From: Brumimicrobium oceani
GTDB lineage: Bacteria; Bacteroidota; Bacteroidia; Flavobacteriales_D; Crocinitomicaceae
DNA: 64,000 nt
Reading direction: 5' to 3'
Assembly: GCF_003143775.1 (NCBI RefSeq)
Contig: NZ_QFRJ01000002.1
Span: 268,501-332,500, forward strand
The notes beneath the pieces were generated by a model, which saw only the letters and a program-made list of their open reading frames with translations, was not told the origin of the DNA and did no database searches. The position numbers and the translations under genes were made by a program. Every line of letters starts with the position of its first letter. Positions within the stretch are counted from its first letter, which is position 1. Shown here one piece after another: positions 44,370 to 52,542 of this stretch.

Positions 44370-46277
44370 ATGGGAAAAATAATTGGAATTGACTTAGGGA
44401 CTACCAACTCTTGTGTTTCAGTAATGGAAGGTAATGAGCCGGTGGTTATTACAAACGCAGAAGGAAAGCGTACAACACCTTCTATCGTTGCATTTGTTGA
44501 AGGAGGAGAACGTAAAGTTGGGGATCCAGCAAAGCGTCAAGCCATTACAAATCCAACAAAAACTATTTCGTCTATTAAAAGATTCATGGGGGTAACTTAT
44601 GATGAAGTAAATAACGAAGACGGAAGAATGTCTTACGAAGTAGTAAAAGGAGACAACAACACACCACGTGTTAAAATAGATGACCGCACATATACACCAC
44701 AAGAAATCTCTGCAATGGTTCTTCAAAAAATGAAGAAAACTGCTGAAGACTATTTAGGTCAAGAAGTTACAGAAGCAGTAGTTACTGTTCCTGCATACTT
44801 TAATGACTCTCAACGTCAAGCGACGAAAGAGGCTGGTGAAATTGCTGGTTTAACAATCAAAAGAATTATCAACGAGCCAACAGCAGCAGCTTTAGCTTAC
44901 GGATTAGATAAAAAGAACGTTGACCAAAAAGTTGCAGTATTTGACTTTGGAGGTGGTACTTTCGATATGTCAATCTTAGAATTAGGAGACGGTGTATTCG
45001 AGGTATTATCAACAGATGGTGATACACAATTAGGAGGTGACGATGTGGATGAGAGAATCATTCAGTGGTTGGCTGACGAATTTAAGAACGACGAAGGAAT
45101 TGACTTGAGAAAAGACCCAATGGCACTTCAGCGTTTGAAAGAAGCAGCAGAGAAAGCGAAAATTGAACTTTCTTCTTCTACAACTACGGAAATCAACTTG
45201 CCATACATTATGCCAGTTGACGGGATTCCTAAGCACTTAGTAAGAACTTTACCAAGAGCTAAATTTGAGCAATTGATTGGTGACATCGTTGAAAGAACTA
45301 TCGCACCATGTCGTAAGGCATTAAAAGCAGCTGGTTTATCCATTGATGATATTGATGAAGTAATCTTAGTAGGTGGATCTACACGTATTCCTATGATTCA
45401 GGATGCAGTGAAGAACTTATTCAAGAAAGATCCTTCAAAAGGAGTTAACCCAGATGAGGTAGTTGCGATTGGAGCAGCGATTCAAGGTGGTGTTTTAACT
45501 GGAGAAGTGAAAGACGTATTGTTACTAGACGTTATTCCACTTTCTTTAGGAATTGAAACTATGGGTGGTGTTTTAACGAAATTAATCGAAGCAAACACAA
45601 CTATTCCAACGAAGAAATCACAAGTATTCTCTACAGCGGCAGACAATCAGCCATCAGTAGACATTCACGTACTTCAAGGTGAGCGTTCAATGGCATCTGA
45701 CAACAAAACATTGGGAAGATTCCAATTGACTGATATTCCACCAGCGAGAAGAGGTGAACCACAAATCGAGGTGATCTTTGATATCGATGCGAACGGAATT
45801 ATGAACATTTCTGCAAAAGATAAAGGAACAGGAAAAGAGCAATCCATCAAAATCGAAGCTTCTTCAGGATTAAGCGAAGAGGAAATCGAAAAGATGAAAA
45901 ATGAAGCTCAAGCCAACGAAGCAGCAGATAAGAAAAAGTTAGAAGAAGTTGAAACAATCAACAAAGCGGATTCGCAAATCTTCCAAACTGAGCGTCAATT
46001 GTCTGAGTATGGAGACAAAATTCCAGCAGAGAAAAAACAACCGATTGAAGATGCTTTAGCTGCATTAAAAACAGCATTCGAAGCAAAAGATATTGAGAAA
46101 ATCAATTACGCTTCTGAAAAACTAAACACTGTATTCCAAGCAGCATCTGAAGAGATGTACAAGCAAGGCGGTGAAGAAGGAGCAGCAGACCAAGGAGCAG
46201 CAGGTGCAGAAAACGCAGCTGGTGACGACGAGGTAACTGATGTAGACTTCGAAGAAGTTGAAGAAGATAAAAAGTAA
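44370..46277 (+). CDS. dnaK: Molecular chaperone DnaK (Hsp70)
   Basis: ATP-dependent chaperone. The nucleotide-binding domain opens with [18 protein letters not shown] and includes [37 protein letters not shown] and [13 protein letters not shown]; the linker [20 protein letters not shown] and the substrate domain follow; the lid ends in the acidic [15 protein letters not shown]. 635 residues, normal. It is monocistronic here, without grpE or dnaJ, and ends in a strong terminator. Start ATG at 44370 is unambiguous. Confidence 0.97.
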   Translation: MGKIIGIDLGTTNSCVSVMEGNEPVVITNAEGKRTTPSIVAFVEGGERKVGDPAKRQAITNPTKTISSIKRFMGVTYDEVNNEDGRMSYEVVKGDNNTPRVKIDDRTYTPQEISAMVLQKMKKTAEDYLGQEVTEAVVTVPAYFNDSQRQATKEAGEIAGLTIKRIINEPTAAALAYGLDKKNVDQKVAVFDFGGGTFDMSILELGDGVFEVLSTDGDTQLGGDDVDERIIQWLADEFKNDEGIDLRKDPMALQRLKEAAEKAKIELSSSTTTEINLPYIMPVDGIPKHLVRTLPRAKFEQLIGDIVERTIAPCRKALKAAGLSIDDIDEVILVGGSTRIPMIQDAVKNLFKKDPSKGVNPDEVVAIGAAIQGGVLTGEVKDVLLLDVIPLSLGIETMGGVLTKLIEANTTIPTKKSQVFSTAADNQPSVDIHVLQGERSMASDNKTLGRFQLTDIPPARRGEPQIEVIFDIDANGIMNISAKDKGTGKEQSIKIEASSGLSEEEIEKMKNEAQANEAADKKKLEEVETINKADSQIFQTERQLSEYGDKIPAEKKQPIEDALAALKTAFEAKDIEKINYASEKLNTVFQAASEEMYKQGGEEGAADQGAAGAENAAGDDEVTDVDFEEVEEDKK

Positions 46278-46301
46278 TAACAACTTTTCATAAGTGAATT
46301 A

Positions 46302-46333
46302 GAGGTCGTTCGAAAGAGCGGCCTCTTTTTTTG
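46302..46333 (+). terminator. Terminator of dnaK
   Basis: AGAGGTCGTTC (46302-46312), loop GAAA, GAGCGGCCTCT (46317-46327), then a T run. Two G-U pairs in the stem. A close copy follows the next operon at 47978. Confidence 0.9.
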
Positions 46334-46466
46334 TACTTATTTTTAACAAATACTACCGTGCTGTGGAAATACACAGTAGCTAACTTTTTACTAAGCCTGA
46401 ATCTTAGAAAGAAAACACATTCCTACAACCCACTATTTACGGTCATTCTGAAGATCATTTCATTTT

Positions 46467-46517
46467 ATACCTAAGAAACTTATGTATAAAATTTGTTTAC
46501 CTAAGAATCTTATGTAT
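46467..46517 (+). promoter_or_regulatory. Two 21-bp PadR operator candidates overlapping the padR promoter
   Basis: 46467-46487 and 46497-46517 each read (A/T)TAC-C-TAAG-n3-CTTA-T-GTAT, an interrupted palindrome, and their centres are exactly 30 bp apart, about three helical turns. A TTTG at 46492-46495 and TATATTTG at 46515-46522, separated by 19 bp, form a textbook promoter; operator 2 fills the spacer between them and operator 1 is just upstream. The right half-site recurs at the start codon (CTTATGTAT, 46524-46532). Autoregulation by the encoded PadR protein is the natural reading. Confidence 0.75.
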
Positions 46518-46526
46518 ATTTGTCTT

Positions 46527-46871
46527 ATGTATACATCAGAATTAATAAAAGGAACATTAAAGACAATTATCTTAAACCTATTGAAGGAACGAGGTAAAAT
46601 GTACGGTTATGAAATTACTCAAACAGTAAAAGAAATGACTGATGGTAAAATTAAAATCACTGAAGGAGCCCTTTATCCCACTCTGCATTCTTTAGAAAAG
46701 AATGGCGACATCGGATTTGAGAAGGAGTACATTGGAAAGCGAGTGCGAAAATATTATACACTTACGGAACAAGGACAGAAAACAGTTCTCGTAAAGGTGA
46801 ACGAATTTGCCGACTTCATCGAAACAATGAAATACTTATTAGACATTCAGCAAAAACCGAGTAATGCATAA
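46527..46871 (+). CDS. PadR-family transcriptional regulator
   Basis: 114-residue winged-helix repressor. MYTSELIKGTLKTIILNLLKERGKMYGYEITQTVKEMTDGKIKITEGALYPTLHSLEKNGDI is the standard PadR core, including the wing KRVRKYYTLTEQG, then a dimerisation helix. The start at ATG 46527, not 46482, is chosen because the upstream 15 codons lie in the operator/promoter; the ATG is 4 bp after the -7 box, so the mRNA may be leaderless. It overlaps the next gene by 8 bases. PadR plus a membrane protein in one operon is a common arrangement; the usual ligand is unknown. Confidence 0.93.
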   Translation: MYTSELIKGTLKTIILNLLKERGKMYGYEITQTVKEMTDGKIKITEGALYPTLHSLEKNGDIGFEKEYIGKRVRKYYTLTEQGQKTVLVKVNEFADFIETMKYLLDIQQKPSNA

Positions 46872-47946
46872 AATCACAGAAGTTGAAATAGATTTCATTT
46901 TAAAGGATATTAAAGCCAATGGAGTTGTGATTGAAGATCTTCAATACAACTTACTTGATCACATTTGCTGTATCATCGAGAATGAGAAATCTGATAATGA
47001 AGACTTTTATGAATTCTATAAAAAAATCATGCCTCGGTTTTTCAAAAAGGATTTAAAGGAAATCCAAGAGGAGACCGAGATTTTACTAAAATTTAAAAAT
47101 TATTACGCCATGAAAAACACATTAAAAGTTACTGGATTAGCGACTGCAATCCTTACCGTTTTAGGTGCGTTATTAAAAACCTTTCACTTACCAGGTGCAG
47201 GAGTTGCGATAGTTTTAGGAGGGGGATTATTCAGTCTTATTTTTTTACCTCTTTTAATTATACTAAAATTTAAGGATGAAGAAAGTCGAAAGGACAAATG
47301 GGTCTTCAGCGTTGGCTTTTTGCTTGCAATGCAAATTACGATAGGTATTATTTTTAAATTAATGCATTGGCCTGGAGCAAATATCATCATGATTTCTGGA
47401 GTAGTTGCTTTTACATTTATTTATGTACCCTTATATTTTTTCACAAGATTCAAACGTCCAGAATTGCAATTAAACACTATTGTTAATTCTGTTCTAATGT
47501 TAGCCTGTGGAGGTATGTTGTTTTCACTCCAAAACCTAGGCTACAGTTCGAAATCGAAGATGGCTGAAGATAAAATTCATGAATATGTTGAACTGAATAA
47601 GGCAAACATTGAAAATGCAAATCTTGAGTTGTACTTTGAACTAGACACAAATAGAATGGAGATTTCAACATTACGAAGTCATACAAATTTGATTATTAAT
47701 TTAGTTGATCAAATAAAGTCGAATTGGGAAAATCATATCAATAGTGATTCCACTTCCGATGCTTTAGTAGCAAAGTTAATTGAATATAATGAGTTCATCA
47801 CTAAGTATGCAACTGTTGAAAAAAGAATTGATGCAGATTTTTTATTCCAAGCCAAACCTTCTGATAAGGTTTATTTTGATATGCTAAATATGATTCAACT
47901 TCAAGTTATTAATAATGAGAATGCTCTTCTGAATAGATGGAGTTAG
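46864..47946 (+). CDS. PadR-linked membrane protein with two GldL-like helix motifs
   Basis: 360 residues. The first 80 are cytoplasmic and helical (LQYNLLDHICCIIE, resembling DUF1700/DUF1129-type N-termini found beside PadR regulators). Five hydrophobic helices follow at about 88-103, 111-135, 147-166, 172-194 and 204-222. Between helices 1/2 and 3/4 stand LLKTFHLPGAG (103-113) and IFKLMHWPGAN (163-173), which look like the FKIMHWPGAG turn of GldL, the T9SS/gliding motor subunit. A C-terminal soluble helical domain (230-360) completes the protein. Not GldL itself: different length and no helix Glu of the motor. Function unknown. Confidence 0.8.
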   Translation: MHKITEVEIDFILKDIKANGVVIEDLQYNLLDHICCIIENEKSDNEDFYEFYKKIMPRFFKKDLKEIQEETEILLKFKNYYAMKNTLKVTGLATAILTVLGALLKTFHLPGAGVAIVLGGGLFSLIFLPLLIILKFKDEESRKDKWVFSVGFLLAMQITIGIIFKLMHWPGANIIMISGVVAFTFIYVPLYFFTRFKRPELQLNTIVNSVLMLACGGMLFSLQNLGYSSKSKMAEDKIHEYVELNKANIENANLELYFELDTNRMEISTLRSHTNLIINLVDQIKSNWENHINSDSTSDALVAKLIEYNEFITKYATVEKRIDADFLFQAKPSDKVYFDMLNMIQLQVINNENALLNRWS

Positions 47947-47977
47947 AAAATAAGTTCAATTATTTTACATGTTAATT

Positions 47978-48009
47978 AGAGATCGTTCGAAAGTGCGGCC
48001 TCTTTTTTT
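47978..48009 (+). terminator. Terminator of the padR operon, near-copy of the dnaK terminator
   Basis: AGAGATCGTTC, GAAA, GTGCGGCCTCT, then TTTTTT. It differs from 46302-46327 at two stem positions, which create two mismatches, but the loop and T tract are the same. Confidence 0.75.
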
Positions 48010-48146
48010 ATTTCAGGCCAAGAGAGAAATCTCGTGGAAGTTTGGAATATAAATAATACTCTTTAAGCAAAAGCGCATTCTTCGTCGTTTAATCAATCAA
48101 ATTGACCATTCAAACTAACTTTGATTTTAAATCCTGAATAAAAATG

Positions 48147-48154
48147 TATATTTG
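48147..48154 (+). promoter_or_regulatory. -7 element of the small T9SS protein gene
   Basis: TATATTTG is followed 24 bases later by the ATG at 48179; TTTG at 48120-48123 is a possible -33 element at a wide 23-bp spacing. Confidence 0.5.
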
Positions 48155-48178
48155 CGTTTAATCTTAAAAAAAATAATT

Positions 48179-48889
48179 ATGAAAAAACTTTTACTTTCAT
48201 TTATCGCTTTAGCAACAGCCTCACTAACAATTGCTCAAAAAGACATTTCTGTACAATTAGACAGCCCAGTAACTGGTGATGTAATTGAAGCAGGTGTTGA
48301 TTTTAATTTAACATTCACAGTAACTAACAATGGACCTAGTGCAATGGTTGTTGGTGATACTGTAGCGTTTGGAATTACTGTTGATGGACAAGATGTTTTA
48401 GGAGGTTTCTTTTTAATGGATAGAACAAATGGTGATGTTCCAGTAGGAGGAACTTTTGACTTTACAACTCCTTTATCATTCCCTCAAGTTCCAGACAACA
48501 ATGATCACGATTTTTGTGTAATGGTTCTTTTACAAGATTCAGATTCTTCTAACGTAATCGTTACGGAAACTGATATGCTAAACAACATGTCTTGTTCAAC
48601 AATTACATTTGATGGAGGTAACGTTGGTGTAGAAACAGAAGGTGATGTAATTGCTAACTCTGCTATTGTATTCCCTAATCCAGCAGTTGCTGAAGTAAAC
48701 TTTGAATTCACAGGATCTGAAGTTACTGAATTAGCTATCTATGACTTAAACGGTGCTGCAGTTTACACTACAACTTCTGTAAGTAAAACTGAAAAAGTGA
48801 ACGTTTCTAACTTAGAATCTGGAATTTACATCTACAAAGTAAAATATGCAGATGGACAAGTTATCCAAGACAAATTGATGGTTAAATAA
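48179..48889 (+). CDS. Small T9SS-secreted protein with a CARDB-like beta domain
   Basis: 236 residues from ATG 48179 (MKKLLLSFIALATASLTIAQ signal peptide). Residues 22-145 form an Ig-like/CARDB-like sandwich (DISVQLDSPVTGDVIEAGVDFNLTFTVTNNGPSAM...). The type A sorting domain follows: IVFPNPAVAEVNFEFTGSEVTELAIYDLNGAAVYTT...NLESGIYIYKVKYADGQVIQDKLMVK. Codons are strongly biased to the AT-rich set seen in dnaK, which suggests high expression (inference). Single gene with its own promoter and terminator. Role unknown. Confidence 0.87.
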   Translation: MKKLLLSFIALATASLTIAQKDISVQLDSPVTGDVIEAGVDFNLTFTVTNNGPSAMVVGDTVAFGITVDGQDVLGGFFLMDRTNGDVPVGGTFDFTTPLSFPQVPDNNDHDFCVMVLLQDSDSSNVIVTETDMLNNMSCSTITFDGGNVGVETEGDVIANSAIVFPNPAVAEVNFEFTGSEVTELAIYDLNGAAVYTTTSVSKTEKVNVSNLESGIYIYKVKYADGQVIQDKLMVK

Positions 48890-48907
48890 TATAACCAAAA
48901 CTATTTT

Positions 48908-48943
48908 AAAAAGCTACTAATTAATTTTAGTAGCTTTTTTTTT
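48908..48943 (+). terminator. Terminator of the small T9SS protein gene
   Basis: A 13-bp perfect stem, AAAAAGCTACTAA (48908-48920) with TTAGTAGCTTTTT (48927-48939), loop TTAATT, then further T. Confidence 0.9.
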
Positions 48944-49079
48944 GCTTGTATTTTTTTTTGAAATGAACCACATCATATAATCATTAAATTAAGAAAGTAA
49001 ATTAGGTTTCTATAATCCTTAATCAATTGAAACTTGTTTTAACCTATGCCTATCTTTCAGTTGAGGTTGTACAAAGGAA

Positions 49080-49658
49080 CTATTCAGATTTCCATTTGTC
49101 TGTTTTAATTTTCTTTGTCGGTGAGCTTAGCACAGTGATAAACGATATTGGAAAAACAATTGTATTAATCTTTTCAAATGGTGTTATTTCTTCGCCCTCT
49201 TGTTTGCCCACAACAGAAACCAAAAAATATGCACCTGAAGCAATTCAAACTGCACCAATCAAGAGTATTGGTGCTCTATACCTAAATTCCTCAATGTCGC
49301 CACGCGTAAAAGTAAAGCTTTCTATTTCTGTAAAACTTATCTCCCTTTGTATTGTGTCAGCTCTGTAAAGTGAGTCAATCAATTTTCTTCGTTGCTTATT
49401 ATTCAAAGTTTTGTCCGATCGAATTTCATAGACTTTTAGTGTATCATAAAAATTACATTTGATGTAAAATAGGGAGTCAGATTGATTAAATATTACTCCT
49501 TTTATCAATTCTCTATCTATTGTTTCAATCGATCAGTCAGCCGGAAGTTTAACGGTAAAAGTCTGCCTCCCTTCCTTTTTCTGAAATTTTAATTTTTGTT
49601 CTGCCTGTCCAAATACAGGAGTTGTAAATAGAAGTAACAATAATAATAGGGTTCTCAT
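49080..49658 (-). pseudogene. Secreted/membrane protein gene interrupted by two in-frame TGA codons
   Basis: Read from ATG 49658 the frame gives signal peptide MRTLLLLLLLFTTPVFGQ, then about 24 residues to a TGA at 49535-49533 (after KLPAD), 95 coherent codons to a second TGA at 49247-49245 (after ILLIGAV), then 55 more (IASGAYFLVSVVG, a membrane-helix continuation, to DKWKSE) and a TAG at 49082-49080. The total would be about 193 residues with a lumenal domain and a C-terminal helix. No frameshift is needed. The middle part resembles a GW/SH3-like beta segment but is not recognised. Two nonsense mutations make a pseudogene likelier than recoding. An in-frame TTG at 49508 is not a credible start. 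Confidence 0.75.
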
Positions 49659-49747
49659 TTTTTTTAGCATCATTTTTAGTTTCTGGGACTAATCGGCTAT
49701 TTTTCATATACTACATTGTTGTTTCTTTACAATGTCAGCCATATTAC

Positions 49748-50506
49748 TTAATCAACTCTTTTATTAAATCGTTTAGTTCCAAATCCTTTATAAGCCACAC
49801 CAAGATTCCACTCAAAATATCCATTATCTAGAACAGGATGAATTTTTTCATAATCTACAAAACCATATCCAACTGTTCCAAATACAGATAGGTATTCATG
49901 TTCCTTTATCTTAATATACTTATTCAGAGTCGTTCCTAAAATAAGTCCACCAGTTTTATTGAAAGAAAACGCTTGATTTAATTCGTCTTCATTAATCACA
50001 AGGAATGATGTCCGATTGTATCCTATATATGGTTCTACTGAAATCAGTTTTTCAAAGTCAATTGAGTAACCAACATAATAATCAAGTCTTATGTTATTAA
50101 GTCTGGCTGTTGTAGGAAGTGTTTGTCCATTAAATTCCATTTCCTTTTTAGATTCAATCGACCAAGGCTTAAACCTAAATCCAAAATTCAACTTATCAAC
50201 TACAAGGATAAAATTAAAATTCGGTCCACCATGTTGTCCTATCCAACTTGTTGTTTTGTCACCGTAATAATAGCTGGAAACTGCAATATCCATCCTAAAT
50301 CCGACTTTAGAGCGAGTTCGACATGGTACTACCCTATATGGCTTCTGATTTATAGCATCTATATTTTCTGGATTATATTTCATCGAAACATAGGGTTCTA
50401 CAATCAAGGTATCCATTGAACAAATTGTCTCAGGAATCCATTTTTGTCCAAATGAAGTTGTACTAAGCAAGACTGTGGATGTAACTATTAAAACTATTCG
50501 TTTCAT
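49748..50506 (-). CDS. Predicted outer-membrane beta-barrel protein, unknown function
   Basis: 252 residues with signal peptide MKRIVLIVTSTVLLSTTSFG. The body has alternating polar/hydrophobic strands and repeated aromatic girdle residues (RMDIAVSSYYYG, FGFRFKPWSI, RLDYYVGYSIDFEKL, VEPYIGYNRTSFL, YLSVFGTVGYGFVDYEKI, YFEWNLGVAYKGFGTKRF), a pattern of small outer-membrane barrels. The C-terminal residue is not the classical Phe, but the last strand ends GFGTKRFNKRVD. Same strand and 89 bp upstream of the pseudogene, so they may once have formed an operon. Confidence 0.7.
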   Translation of the reverse strand: MKRIVLIVTSTVLLSTTSFGQKWIPETICSMDTLIVEPYVSMKYNPENIDAINQKPYRVVPCRTRSKVGFRMDIAVSSYYYGDKTTSWIGQHGGPNFNFILVVDKLNFGFRFKPWSIESKKEMEFNGQTLPTTARLNNIRLDYYVGYSIDFEKLISVEPYIGYNRTSFLVINEDELNQAFSFNKTGGLILGTTLNKYIKIKEHEYLSVFGTVGYGFVDYEKIHPVLDNGYFEWNLGVAYKGFGTKRFNKRVD

Positions 50507-50721
50507 TTTATGTAGCGTCGTTTTTTTGTATATAGGTTAACGGCAGAAAGATACAGATAAACTTTCAAAAAGCATGAACCGCCCTATTTACTGCATATCA
50601 TGTTAAAGATTCCATAATTCACCATCAAGTGTTGTGACTAAAATCTAAAAAAACTACTACATGAGTGCTAAAATATTCCTTTCAATTAAATATTATCTAA
50701 ATGTCAAGTCCATCAGTAATG

Positions 50722-50878
50722 CAAAATCGGCCCTGGCGAAAACGGAAATCCTGACGCAGATGAAAGCACAGCTGTACGCTCAGAAAGAGCGACCTTGGAA
50801 GCTCCTTTTAGGGCATTTTACAGCGTAGCTTTTCAGCAAGGCAGATTGGAGGAGCAGACAGAAAAGGACGCCAAATTT
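50722..50878. other. GC-rich island of unknown origin with overlapping open frames
   Basis: Within the 861-bp gap 50507-51367, this ~155 bp has clearly higher GC than its flanks. Two plus frames are open and protein-like: one reads AKTEILTQMKAQLYAQKERP before a stop at 50828, another reads GENGNPDADESTAVRSERAT and later YSVAFQQGRLEEQTEKDAK. Neither has a start codon. A fragment of transferred or decayed DNA is possible. Confidence 0.4.
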
Positions 50879-50984
50879 AATTATGAATTACGAATTTTAA
50901 AATTACGAATCAACGAATTCACTACTTGAGAATACAGCACTTTCCACTTGCTCAGTGTAACCCAATCACCAGAAATATGGTCAG

Positions 50985-51275
50985 CACAACTAATAAAAAC
51001 TAACCTAACTAATAACTTTACAACGAACTAACTTGATAACTAATAAACTTGAAAACTACCCAACTTAAAAACTAACTAACTACCCAACTTGATAACTTGA
51101 AAACTAATAAACTTGAAAACTAAAGAACTTGAAAACTACCCAACTTAAAAACTTAAAAACTAACTAATTACCCAACTTGATAACTTTAAAACTAAAGAAC
51201 TTGATAACTAAAGAACTTGATAACTTGAAAACTAAAGAACTTGAAAACTATCTAACTTTACAAACAAACAACTCC
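50985..51275. repeat. Degenerate minisatellite of AACTTGAAAACTAA-type words
   Basis: AACTTGAAAACTA, AACTTGATAACTA, CTACCCAACTT and AACTAACTAA recur at 10-30-bp spacing for nearly 300 bp, ending just before the purM promoter. Spacing and unit order are irregular. Confidence 0.75.
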
Positions 51276-51335
51276 ACGAATCAACAACTTAACGAATTAA
51301 CGAATCAACACCACCACCCTCTCTCAAATTTTAAT

Positions 51336-51343
51336 TATCTTTG
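51336..51343 (+). promoter_or_regulatory. -7 element of purM
   Basis: TATCTTTG fits TAnnTTTG and is followed by C and a 24-base leader to the ATG at 51368. No TTTG lies at 19 bp upstream; CTCTCAAATT occupies the -33 area. Confidence 0.5.
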
Positions 51344-51367
51344 CACTTTCATAATCGTAAAAGAATC

Positions 51368-52534
51368 ATGGCAGATAATCGTTATAATCAAAGAGGTGTT
51401 TCCGCAGGGAAAGAGGATGTTCACAATGCAATTGCAAATATTGATAAGGGACTTTTTCCTAAGGCATTTTGCAAAATCGTACCGGATTTATTGACGGGAA
51501 GTGAGGACCATTGTGTCGTAATGCACGCTGATGGTGCGGGAACAAAATCTGCATTGGCGTATATGTACTGGAAAGAAACAGGAGATATTTCTGTTTGGAA
51601 AGGTATTGCGCAAGATGCTTTGATTATGAATGTGGACGATTTATTGTGTGTTGGAGCGACAGACAATATTTTGGTTTCTTCTACAATTGGTCGAAACAAA
51701 AACCTGATTACCGGTGAAGTACTTTCTGCGTTAATAAATGGTTCTGAGGAATTATTGGCAGATTTACGTGAAATGGGAATCGGAATTGATTCAACAGGTG
51801 GTGAAACTGCCGATGTTGGAGATTTGGTTCGTACAATTATCGTAGATTCAACTGTCGTAGCTAGAATGAAACGTGAAGACGTAATTTCTAATCACAAGAT
51901 TCAACCAGGTGATGTTATTGTTGGTCTTTCCTCTTCTGGTCAAGCGACTTACGAGAAAGAATACAATGGAGGAATGGGATCGAATGGATTAACTTCTGCT
52001 CGTCATGATGTTTTCCATAAATATTTGGCAGAAAAATTCCCTGAGAGTTTTGACCCAAGTGTTCCTGATGACTTGGTTTACAGTGGAAACTACAAATTAA
52101 CGGATGAAGTTGAAGGTAGTCCGCTTGACGCTGGAAAATTAGTCCTTTCTCCAACTCGAACTTACGCTCCAATTATTAAGAAAATTTTAGACAGTCACCG
52201 TGCAGACATTCATGGAATGGTTCATTGTAGTGGTGGTGCACAAACTAAAGTACTGCATTTTATAGATAATTTACATATTGTAAAAGATAAGCTCTTCCCT
52301 ATTCCACCGTTATTTAAGGCGATTCATGAAGAATCAGGAACGGACTGGAAAGAGATGTATAAGGTTTTCAATATGGGACACCGAATGGAACTTTACGTAC
52401 CAGAAGAAATTGCACAAGACATTATTAAGATTTCAGAATCATTTAATGTAGATGCACAAATTGTGGGTCGCGTTGAAGAAAGTGAGACAAAAAAACTTAC
52501 GATTACATCGGAATTCGGTACTTTTGAATATTAA
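51368..52534 (+). CDS. purM: Phosphoribosylformylglycinamidine cyclo-ligase (AIR synthetase)
   Basis: Closes the imidazole ring of AIR in purine synthesis, using ATP. Seen: HADGAGTKSALAYMYWKETGD (ATP/metal site), DALIMNVDDLLCVGATDN, GETADVGDLV and GLSSSGQATYEKEYNGGMGSNGLTSARH, and a late HCSGGAQTKVLHFI. 388 residues, slightly long; the family in Bacteroidota often carries the same extension. Start at ATG 51368 (MADNRYNQRGV) rather than 51341. It ends 8 bp before prfA, so the two are co-transcribed. Confidence 0.94.
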   Translation: MADNRYNQRGVSAGKEDVHNAIANIDKGLFPKAFCKIVPDLLTGSEDHCVVMHADGAGTKSALAYMYWKETGDISVWKGIAQDALIMNVDDLLCVGATDNILVSSTIGRNKNLITGEVLSALINGSEELLADLREMGIGIDSTGGETADVGDLVRTIIVDSTVVARMKREDVISNHKIQPGDVIVGLSSSGQATYEKEYNGGMGSNGLTSARHDVFHKYLAEKFPESFDPSVPDDLVYSGNYKLTDEVEGSPLDAGKLVLSPTRTYAPIIKKILDSHRADIHGMVHCSGGAQTKVLHFIDNLHIVKDKLFPIPPLFKAIHEESGTDWKEMYKVFNMGHRMELYVPEEIAQDIIKISESFNVDAQIVGRVEESETKKLTITSEFGTFEY

Positions 52535-52542
52535 TCACATTT

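Noticed and set aside
49027-49368. Plus-strand open frame of 113 codons
   Set aside because: Antisense to the pseudogene, whose minus-strand frame has a signal peptide and coherent sequence; the plus frame looks random.
50985-51275. Repeats resembling a CRISPR array
   Set aside because: Unit length and spacing are irregular, units are 10-15 bp AT-rich words with no unique spacers, and no cas gene is present.
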